The notes under the pieces: generated by a model | Seen by the model: the letters and a program-made list of their open reading frames with translations, nothing else | The model's database searches: none | What the model was told of the DNA's origin: nothing | Assembly: GCA_964019695.1 (NCBI GenBank) | Contig: OZ026522.1 | Location: 62,643,811-62,707,810, forward strand | Length of the DNA: 64,000 bases | Source of the DNA: Loripinus fragilis | Taxonomy: Eukaryota > Mollusca > Bivalvia > Lucinida > Lucinidae | Direction of reading: 5' to 3' | In this document: in pieces, positions 55,805 to 64,000 of the stretch | How positions within the stretch are numbered: position 1 is the stretch's first letter | How the letters are laid out: the number at the start of each line of letters is the position of its first letter | Program-made: the position numbers and the translations under genes

Positions 55805-56794
55805 TGTCTGATAGGGTCAACTGTACCAGCCCCGACTCTGGACGAACATATCACAATCAACTAAGGAAGGGGATTTGTAACGTACTTTGCCAGTCCCCTT
55901 TCTTATACATTGCATAACTATGAAGCCGTCTTCCCAAACGTTGTTAATAGGAAGATCTTACACAATATGTATTGATATATCTATGTAAGTATCATTTTAT
56001 ATATACCCAACAACAAAAAGAAACGCAACACAGCGATTTTCCCCATTAAGATTTCCTTTTAATACTAAAATGTTAATTGTCATGAACTGTTCATTTCTGA
56101 TCAAATCTTAGTAAAACTAGAGTGTGGCGTAGATGCGTATCTGTTCCTTCCCTGTTTAGGATCACAACACAGCAAGGCATATAGTAAACGAGTTTTTGAA
56201 GTGTTTATTCAATGTTACTGTTAAAATGGAATTCTGAGTATGTTTTTCATTTGCGAAGTATGAAAAGGATAGGTTGTGGTTATGTGAGACAACCACATGT
56301 GGTTATTGATGCTTCTTTTGTATTCCGAAATCCATTGACATCAGTTAGGACCGTTTAAGTTGATTAAAACAATTTTGAAATCTTTACATATTCTGTAAGG
56401 TTTATCTCCAGTATGGAATCGTTATCAAAGTGTAGTCACAAAAAGACACTACCTAGCTTTCAATAATCATGTATGACGAATTTAAAGATAAAATTCGCAA
56501 AGAATAAGTGTCTTGGTACATTTTCGTTTACTGAGACTAGTTCCATTGGCATGAGAGCATTATAAAGCCGCTTATTTTCTGAGACTTTACAATTTGACCC
56601 CCCCCCCCCACTTGGTTCATTACCAATTTTCTTCAACAAATGTGATGCCACAGCGATAAACTTTATAATCTTTTTTGGCAACATATTTCATACTTTACTA
56701 CCTGTCTAACAGAATTAAGAACGAAAAATAGATAGCTTTGCTTAATGACAAGCTTGCTTTTTTGAATATTAATGGGGAAAAGTTTTAGATTAAC
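55805..56794. other. no gene seen
   Basis: AT-rich. One C-run at about 56,599-56,609. No other feature. Confidence 0.35.
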
Positions 56795-57169
56795 TTAAAG
56801 CTGCTTAGTCTGTAACTTTTGATCTTCTAATTTTAAAAATAATGTTTTTATTTTTCAAGAACATAGTAAAAATACTCAAATTCAGGTATACGTTTTACCA
56901 TTTTCATAAATCTTAACAAGGTATCACTATCAAAACAACTGCATTTATGCTAAAATTCAACGGTCTAGAATTATTGGAGGGACGCAAATAATTACCAACA
57001 AGAGAAAAACACACCTATTTGATGAGATAATTCACTTTTCCATGCAGTTTTCAGCTGTACTGAACATTTTTATTGTGAAAACATAGCTTAATTCTACTTT
57101 TACACATGATTTAAAAAGAAAAGAAAATTTTTCGAAAAATGTTCATAGTTACAGAGTATGCAGCTTTAA
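56795..57169. mobile_element. TTAA-ended MITE M2, copy 2
   Basis: Starts ttaaagctgcttagtctgta and ends gttacagagtatgcagcttt-aa, giving about 22-bp inverted repeats. Same orientation as the copy at 44.5 kb and similar along its full length. Confidence 0.88.
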
Positions 57170-57484
57170 CATTAAATTATTCCTAAGGGCATTTGGTCGG
57201 CGGGAGATTTTACTTTTTCTTTTCATTTTTTTTAAAAAAAAATTATTGTTGCACTTTGTGTAAAGGTTCTATACATATCAGTACCTGGCACACCTTTGCA
57301 GTGATATAAGCTGAACTGGCCTATCACTTGTGATCTTCCTGAGAGTTTAACAGTTCTACATGGTGTGTTTCTTTTTTCTCGGGTGTTATTGCTTATACGG
57401 TCAAATAGTGTCTCGTGTGCCTTTTAGGCAGGTCCTCGAATACATTTATTTGCATTGTATGTGTTATGTGTATTTATCATATGC

Positions 57485-57831
57485 CGTCTCGTCTGGGAGT
57501 GAAATAACACCATGCAATTAAATCGATAAACCACTAGTGATTTACAGTTTTTCGGGAAATGTTATGACGTCAATAACAACCTTGAGTACATAATGGCAAA
57601 CTTACAACGTTTTTGCGGCAGAAATAAGATTTCAAAGTAATCTTAATGTCATATCATTAATCTTAGTGTCATATGATAAATAAAATCTAACATTCGTGTT
57701 CTTGTATTATTGAATTTGTTAAACTCGTTGCGTTAAAGAGATAACATGCTCAGCAAGCCTTGCATTTTATCCCTTTACTCCAACTTGTTTAATAAATTCA
57801 ATAAAACCTGAACAATCATGTAAGATCCTCT
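57485..57831 (+). mobile_element. R3 palindromic repeat, copy 3
   Basis: Begins ctcgtctgggagtgaaataa, has aaaccactagtgatttac (a diverged ccactagtgg), a hairpin ttattgaatttgttaaactc with its complement, and ends aatcatgtaagatcctc. Contains a local 20-bp duplication around cttaatgtcatat. Confidence 0.82.
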
Positions 57832-57839
57832 TTATATTT

Positions 57840-58140
57840 GAGATGTGACGCTTAAATAAACTATATATCTTACTACTGTATAACCTAGTTATCTTCCATT
57901 TTTCTCAGTTAACGAGACCTAGGTAACAACACGTTTTCTTTGGAATTAATCATTTCTCTTTTGATTTAAATTTGACGTTGAAATTAGCCAAAACCTCTTT
58001 AATTATTCAGTAATAAAATGATACACTAGGCCAGCACAAGGGATAATGATACTTATCACATATGTGTTCAAAGGTGTGCTTAAATCTGAATGCTAAGGTA
58101 TTCAGAATCATTCCTTATCGGTGCCTTCATCTGCTAGCAT
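57840..58140. other. no gene seen
   Basis: AT-rich interval before the minisatellite. Confidence 0.35.
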
Positions 58141-58141
58141 G

Positions 58142-58655
58142 ATATGCGTATAAGCAGTGAATACTCTACTTGGATTAAACTTTGTGTATGAATGTAAGCA
58201 GTGAATATTCTGGCTAGATGTGTGTATGCAAGTAGTGAGTACTCTAAATAGATTAGTGGATGCAAGTAGTGAATACTCTGGCTAGATTTGTGTATGCAAG
58301 CAGTGAATACTTTGGCTAGATTTGTGTATGCAAGCAGTGAATACTCTAACTAGATATGTGTATGCAAGCAGTGAATATTCTGGCTAGATTTGTGTATGCA
58401 AGCAGTGAATACTCTCGCTAGATTTGGGTATTCAAGCAGTGAATACTCTCGCTAGAGTTTTGTATGCAAGCAGTAAATACTCTCTCTAGATTTGTGTATG
58501 CACGCAATGAATACTCTGTTTAGATTTGTGTTTGCAAGCAGTGATACTCTGGCTAGATTTGTGTATACACGCAATGAATACTCTGTCTAGTTTTGTGTAT
58601 GCAAGCAGTGAATACCCCTGCTAGATTTGTGTGTGCGAGCAGTGAATGCTCAGTC
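58142..58655 (+). repeat. 35-bp minisatellite, about 15 units
   Basis: gtgtatgcaagcagtgaata then ctctggctagattt recurs at about 35-bp steps from 58,150 to 58,650. Units vary (cacgcaatg, aagtagtga) and a few are shortened to 31-33 bp. Confidence 0.95.
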
Positions 58656-58659
58656 GAAC

Positions 58660-58870
58660 CTGTGATCCCAAACCTGTGTGATTCACTGGTTCAACTGAGC
58701 CTTGACTACTCGCCTATGCGATAAGTGCCAACACCTCATGTGCTGGCTCAATTTATCAAATAAACTTATAATTTGAATCCATAATTTAAAGGTATCGTTG
58801 AAATTAATAACAGAGAGACCAACCCTGATTTGCTCCCTACTTTAATTTGTAAAGCGATTGGCTTCGGAAA
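58660..58870. other. no gene seen
   Basis: Short interval. A hairpin (gattcactggttcaact with gtcgaacctgtg-type partner) is possible but weak. Confidence 0.3.
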
Positions 58871-58879
58871 TTGCACGAC

Positions 58880-59145
58880 CCGGAGGTGTGCACTTTAATC
58901 ATTGTGTGGTTCCGTCTGTCCCTCTGTTAGCAGTTAGTAAAATTCTCATAACTCTTGAACCACGTGGTATATTTTGATCAAATTTTGCATACATATGCAT
59001 GTCAACATTGTCTACTCACTGTAATGCATAATCGATGAGACTTTGCTGAGCATCGGTCCGACGGGTCGCTGTCAATTAGTGAAAATGCTCACAGCTCTTG
59101 AACCACATGGTATACAAATGTACTTGGATCAAATTTTGCATATTT
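58880..59145 (+). repeat. two diverged tandem units, about 141 bp apart
   Basis: aattctcataactcttgaac then cacgtggtatattttgatca (58,940 on) is repeated as aatgctcacagctcttgaac then cacatggtatac with ggatcaaattttgcata (59,081 on). No coding sequence. Confidence 0.75.
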
Positions 59146-59248
59146 TTTTCTTTTAACATTTTCCAACCACTAGTGTGCCAAACGATGACAAGGCTGCCGA
59201 GAGAATTCGTCGAATCACAAAATCTATGATTATCAATAACAACAATAT

Positions 59249-59473
59249 GAGCAGTGGCATGATATTTCCAACAATTTGACATTTTACAAGTGTAGACTCA
59301 GACGGCTGCTATAATAGTGTAATCACCTGGTATTTCGATTTCGTCCTGATTAGGTTACAGGTTACAGACCGAGCATAATTTGGAATTCATAAACTTAAAA
59401 GGAAGCTACACAGGCTTGTTTGAGTCTACACTTGTCAAAATGCCACACTGTTGGAAATCACATATCACCGCTC
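59249..59473. mobile_element. P1 palindromic MITE, copy 4 (internally altered)
   Basis: Ends gagcagtggcatgatatttc and ggaaatcacatatcaccgctc. The usual internal GC hairpin is replaced by other sequence (acctggtatttcgatttcg), so this is a deleted or recombined copy. Confidence 0.75.
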
Positions 59474-59752
59474 AATTATTATGGGCCTCGTCACGCAAAA
59501 ATCTGGCTTTGGGTCTGCATCCAGACGAGGTTCTCTAACACAAGCTTTTATATTGAAATTCTGCATGAAGCAAGATAGCCTCTTACATTTTTGATGAGAA
59601 CGAATAAGAAAGGCGCTGGTCTGACAGAGCATGCTTCTAAGTCAGTTTTTTCTCGCGACGATTTTGGATTCTGGATTTTGTACCTCTCTTAAACCAGGAA
59701 ATATACTCTTTTGAAGAAAGTGTATATTTCGATTGTCTGAAAGAAACCATAT

Positions 59753-59985
59753 GAGCCGAAGCATGAGATTTCCTACAATGTGGTTTGCGCGACCAGCAAA
59801 GCCTCAGATCAGCCTGCGCATACGCGCAGTCTGATCAGAGCCTTTGCTCGTCGCTTGAATATTCTTTGAGTGTTAAGCTACTGACTGAACATCTTTTGGA
59901 GGGTCTAAGTTTAAAAGGTGGCTGCACATGTTCGTCTGAGTATACACTTGTCAAAATACCACATTGTTGGAAATCACGTGTATAT
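59753..59985. mobile_element. P1 palindromic MITE, copy 5
   Basis: Starts gagccgaagcatgagatttc, holds gcgcatacgcgcagtctgat (internal hairpin), and ends gttggaaatcacgtg. Same orientation as copy 3; lies only 280 bp from copy 4. Confidence 0.85.
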
Positions 59986-60147
59986 CATGTTATAATTACA
60001 AGAGACCCGAAGTATTCATGATTCCATGAACATTCCAAAAATTTAATTTATTGCGTATATTTACAAAGTATTATAAATATCTAAAATATAGAAATTATTT
60101 ATAATTTAGGAAACAAAACGGTTTTGTATTTTATATGTAATTGTATT

Positions 60148-60534
60148 CACGCCTACCAAACTATCGAATGCTCAACATCTGGTTGAATATTAAAAACAAA
60201 ATCCTCCAGGAAAAGAATCAAAAGTCGGGGAATGTCATGCAGCAGCATATGGATTCCTGCGTTTGTGGTATAAATACGAGCTCAGGAGTATTCTCGTTAG
60301 GTCATATTTACTTTTCGCGCGATAAACACGTTCCTGTCGAATTCTGGTACACCTATTTTACGCGAAATGTAAATCTGACAAAACGCGAGAACTTTCTGAC
60401 CTCAAATTTATACCACAAACGTAGGAATGCATAGTCTGTTGCATGACATTCCCTGATTTTTGATTCTCTTCCTGGATGAATTGTTTTTTTAATATTTAAC
60501 CAGATGTTGAGCATTCGATCGTTTGGTATGCGTG
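60148..60534. mobile_element. 387-bp near-complete palindrome
   Basis: Arms: cacgcctaccaaactatcga / tcgatcgtttggtatgcgtg, gctcaacatctggttgaata / aatatttaaccagatgttga, ggggaatgtcatgca / tgcatgacattccc, cgtttgtggtataaata / aatttataccacaaacg. The 97-aa ORF in it is read through the left arm. Confidence 0.9.
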
Positions 60535-60790
60535 TGTATTACCGGGTTTGTTGGAGTGTAAAACGGAAACGCGAAACAACCAGTGTGAACACGGACAGCA
60601 ATGAAGCAAACAAGAAGCTTGTATTGCATGTGCGACTCAGGTGTGGCTCGCTGTCAATCACAACACCAGTGTCACTTCTGGTGAATGAAATCGATGTTCT
60701 AAGCGAACCGCGCGGGCAAGTGAGCTTGGCAGCTGTCAATCTAAATTATGCCAATCATGAGGCTAGGAACGGTTGCAAAATCTAAGGATT
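60535..60790. other. GC-richer open stretch, unassigned
   Basis: A plus-strand frame to 60,785 and a minus-strand frame (60,539-60,739) are both open here, and the DNA is richer in GC than its surroundings. Neither product shows a domain. It could be an exon on either strand or a unique island. Confidence 0.25.
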
Positions 60791-61059
60791 CATCAAAGGC
60801 TTGCTTTAAAAATGTAATATAGCCAATTATTTCAGTGCAATATATGGACTGATTCAAACAGACAGGTTGCAACCCCGTCATTGGTGTGGCATATTTACTT
60901 AGTCATAACCCATTACAACCAAATGGACCTTCCCACTCATATCAGTCTATTTTTGCTCTAAGGGAAGTTGGGTGGTACTTTTCATTTGTATCAAAATTTT
61001 AATATAGCATTCTGTAAGCAAACAGTGGATACCCAGATCAGATCAGATTCCGCGTTCAA

Positions 61060-61575
61060 CTGACAAACAAATTGGCCCCAATGAACTTTGTAAAGGTACA
61101 GTTGATAATGCTGCATAACAAATATCAAGGACTCTATGCCTTGTGGTTACACACAAGAAGTTCTATGGTTATTTTTATTAAACCTAAAATATGTGTATTC
61201 CAGGGCGGGACCTTTTTTGCCATAGGGCCACAATTTGAACAAATTTTGTAGAGGTCAACGAGGTGTTGCCATATATAAAATATCAAGGCTTTAGACATAG
61301 TGGTTACAGACTAGAACATTATTTTTAGTTGTCCCAATGTAAGCAGATGTAAACCTTGTGACCCACAGGGCATGGATATTTTGTTCCAACGGGCATAATT
61401 TGAACAAACTAGGTAAAGTTCCTCTAGATGATGCTACATATCAAATGTCAAGAAATTATACCTTGTGATTTAAGATGTTTTGATTCCCCGCCCCCTCTAT
61501 ATGCGTATGTCAGACATGGTATCCTTCGAGGAAATGCCATTTTTGCCACCATGAACATAATTTGAACAAGACGGC
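61060..61575 (+). repeat. tandem repeat, about 165-bp unit, three units
   Basis: ataatttgaacaaa-type words occur near 61,230, 61,395 and 61,557, each followed by gatgatgct- or gttgcc-acatatcaaa and caagg, then ttgtggtta. The units are rather diverged. Confidence 0.75.
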
Positions 61576-61619
61576 GGTTTGAAGGACACCTAAATCCTCA
61601 GTCGCAGAATCCTATAGCC

Positions 61620-62390
61620 TCGAAGTGTAACCTTGAGCTTGAATGAGCGTAGCTGAGTCACGAGTTCTGCACACCGTGACACTGAGAGGAACATTTGAGT
61701 GAAGCTTAACGAAAATCGATCAAAGGGTTTGGGAGACGTGGAGCGGACACACAATTGAAAGGTATCCTATGACCTTAAAGTGTGACCTTGACATGGACTG
61801 TGCGAAACTGAGTCATGGGTTCTGCACAACTTTTCATTGAGGGGAACATTTGAGTGAAGTTTATTTCATTCGAAGAGCTTAGGAGATATGGACATTGAAT
61901 GTGACCTTGACCTTGAGTCTTAGTAGCTGAGTCATGGATTTTGCACATCGTCTTACCGTGGGGAACATTTTGGTGAGGTTTAATGAAATCAGTTTAAAGG
62001 GTACAGGAGATATGTAGCAGGCACGAAATGCAAGGGTAAATACCATGACCTTGAACTGTGACCTTGACCATTAGAATGCATAACTGAGTCACAGGTTCTG
62101 CACACCGTCTCACTAAAAGGGGTGAAGTTTAATGAAAATCGTTCAAAGTGTTCAGGAGGTATGGAGAGAACACAAAATTGAAGGGTAAGTCCAATGACCT
62201 TGAAGGTTTATATTGACCTTCAGTCTGCAGGCCTGGGTCATAAGTTCTGCACACAGTCTCAACGTGAGGACCATTTGGGTGAAGTTTATTGTAAACCGTT
62301 CAAAGGGTTCAGGAGATATTGAGCGGGCACAAAATTGAGGGGTAAATCCCATGACATTGAAATGGGACCTTGATCTTGAGTAAAGTTAAA
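61620..62390 (+). repeat. tandem repeat, five units of about 117-162 bp, rich in TGACCTTGA
   Basis: ctgagtca-gttctgcaca blocks start near 61,650, 61,812, 61,928, 62,084 and 62,229. Each is followed by aacatttg-gtgaagttta, atgaaaatcgttcaaagg, caggagatat and a tgaccttga-rich end. Exact TGACCTTGA occurs at 61,783, 61,902, 62,046, 62,059 and 62,195. Confidence 0.85.
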
Positions 62391-62399
62391 TAAAAAATC

Positions 62400-62860
62400 G
62401 TTCAAAAATAGTTCATTTCAGCTGTTTTTACAGACATAGCATATTGAAATTAGCCTAGAAATTATAATTGAAAGAATTATAAATGGTCGAATCATATTTA
62501 ACATGTAATTATTGGTTTAAACATATTTTATTTCTCTAATTCAAATTGATATGTTCTATAGGATTGGAATGAAAGCTTAGAGCTTATAGAGTAAGCATTG
62601 TAATTTTGGCAAGTAACAGGAATGAAAGTAACAGAAATGACTAACACTAAAATCACTTTGCTTTCTGGAAGCAAAAACTTTTAACTGTTTACACATAAAT
62701 ATTGACGCACATCATACTTATTTAGAATCTTGATTTTTATTTTGCAGCATATACATTTTATAAAAATATTGGTAACAGGGATGACAGATTACCTGTCTGA
62801 CTCAATATCTACTTTAGTTAATTGTTTCATTTGTACCGCTAAGCAAAGTTTTATTGGATA
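62400..62860. other. no gene seen
   Basis: AT-rich interval between the tandem array and the RT relic. Confidence 0.35.
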
Positions 62861-62879
62861 CTCTGTATACTCTGTTTGT

Positions 62880-63960
62880 TTTGTTTATACAAGTACTTTT
62901 TTGTCAAACCGTACTCTTTACACTACTTTACCTCATAATTTAATTAAAAATAAACTTACTGATCTTATTGAAAGAACCTTCCAGAGAAATGGCTCTCCTT
63001 ACCTTGCATGTAACGACAGAAACGCATTTTTACTTAGGGAAAACCTACAAAATATCATGCATAGTCGTGTCAAAATGTATGTGATGCGCTGACCTTTTTG
63101 TTGGACGACATTTTTATTCGATTTGGCACCAAGCTGTATAGACAAGTAGTTTGGACTCCTGTGGGCATTAATTATGCTCCCCTGGTTGCTGATTTATTCT
63201 TGTTTTGTTGTGAGAGGGACTTTATGATGTCTCTTTCTGGTGATAAGCAGGCTGATGTTTAAACATTAATAATGTTTATTTTAACAATATGGTAAGTCAA
63301 AATTACCCTTTTGAGCTCCAACTTAATAAACCAATACCTCTGCTACCAAAGCCGCATTTTTAGACTTGCATTTGTCATTTCTAATGATATTGTTTCTACC
63401 TAAATTTATGATAAACGTGACGACTTTGATTTTGAAATTGTCAATTTCCCATTTTAGATGGTGATGTTCCTCACTCTACATCCTATTGAGTCTATATCTC
63501 TCAACTAATTCGTTTTGCTAGAGAATCTAGCTATGTTACTGACTTCAACACTCGCAATAAATTGTTAACTCAGAAACTTCTTAAACAAGTCTATCAGTAT
63601 CATAAACTTTGCAAAACCTTTTCTAAATTTTATAGACGATACTTTGATTTGATATCTTAATTCCAAGTTGGACTTAAATCTCTCTTGCGCCAAGGACTTT
63701 GGGAACCTGAACTCTATGGTGACTTGGTATATAAATAATTGAAAAAGATTGTTGGCTCTAATAATTTTTCAGCGCTGTTCATTAAAAAAATGTCCCGTTA
63801 TAAAAAGATTGGCTATAACGTTAATGTATTGCAATAGACTACATGCTTGGTGGTAAACTCAATCACGGTTTGCAACTTTGCTTTCCTCTTTAATTGCACA
63901 CCGGTGGGTCGGACTTCAGACTCTATGACGGTTCTGACTTAAAGACTTATCTATTAATGA
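62880..63960 (+). pseudogene. reverse transcriptase relic, possibly Penelope-like, catalytic YxDD segment deleted
   Basis: Readable pieces in order: LPHNLIKNKLTDLIERTFQR (62,930), SPYLACNDRNAFLL, then LTFLLDDIFIRFGTKLYRQV from 63,089, WTPVGINYAPLVADLFLF (relatives have G-I-P-M-G-T-N-C-A-P), and CERDFMMSLSGDKQADV up to 63,261. Just after 63,258 the frame jumps to NNVYFNNMVSQNYPFELQLN, so the segment expected to carry the YxDD motif is missing. Further pieces: FLDLHLSF, DDFDFEIVNFP, GDVPHSTSY, YISQLIRFARESSYVTDFN, KFYRRYFDL, LKSLLRQGLWEPELYGDLVY, and CTPVGRTSDSMT ending near 63,945. There are several stops and frame changes. It is an RT with fair certainty; the Penelope-like assignment is a guess from the V/I-P-x-G and F-L-D-L motifs. 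The element's 3' part may run past the window. Confidence 0.7.
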
Positions 63961-64000
63961 GATGGTAGGGGCCTGGTGCTTTGGCTGTTTGTAAGGCCCA

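Noticed and set aside
58142..58655. CRISPR-like regular array
   Set aside because: There are no unique spacers between repeats; the whole 35-bp unit repeats, and the genome is animal.
60141..60434. 97-codon plus-strand ORF
   Set aside because: It lies within a 387-bp palindrome.

Overview
This is an animal genomic window, very probably from a marine mollusc and most likely a bivalve. The DNA is AT-rich and eukaryotic. It has short spurious ORFs, tRNA-derived SINE copies, broken non-LTR retrotransposons, a dead mariner, and many palindromic (foldback) repeats and minisatellites. The mollusc/bivalve call is my inference from the style of the repeats; nothing here identifies a species. I found no complete host gene, no rRNA and no CRISPR array.

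Layout. 0-8 kb: a 92-bp tandem repeat, a 5'-truncated LINE with a readable reverse transcriptase (RT) relic (1.1-3.0 kb), tandem duplications, and a head-to-tail array of a SINE-derived 145-bp unit (6.3-7.2 kb). 8-13 kb: a tRNA-like SINE head, a dead mariner transposase (9.7-10.8 kb), the best candidate host exon (minus strand, 11,471-11,785: a type II membrane protein start with a furin-like site and a consensus splice donor), and a CGTCGA-rich nested palindrome. 13-21 kb: several palindromic MITE-like elements, including a 576-bp palindrome at 16.3 kb. 21-25.3 kb: a 63-bp minisatellite followed by an L1/Tx1-type LINE, itself split by an 805-bp insertion flanked by an 8-bp duplication. 26-34 kb: a poly-C/poly-G bounded foldback and two large (about 2 kb) foldback elements. 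34.6-36.5 kb: a long 63-bp minisatellite, a GACA/GATA microsatellite and a 23-bp minisatellite. 36-46 kb: a MITE-rich stretch with two inverted copies of a 0.7-kb TIR element. 47-56 kb: a SINE, dispersed repeats, a 1.32-kb TA-flanked TIR element next to a LINE C-terminal fragment, and an inverted-repeat pair. 56-62.4 kb: MITEs, a 35-bp minisatellite, and two tandem arrays, one rich in TGACCTTGA. 62.8-64 kb: a dead RT relic that runs to the window edge.

The dominant theme is a very high load of hairpin-forming repeats. At least fifteen unrelated or loosely related families here are self-complementary. The most interesting is a small hairpin family whose outer arms are conserved between copies while the apical stem differs in sequence yet stays self-complementary in most copies. 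The RT and transposase relics each carry visible lesions (lost catalytic residues, frameshifts or stops), so no autonomous mobile element looks active in this window.
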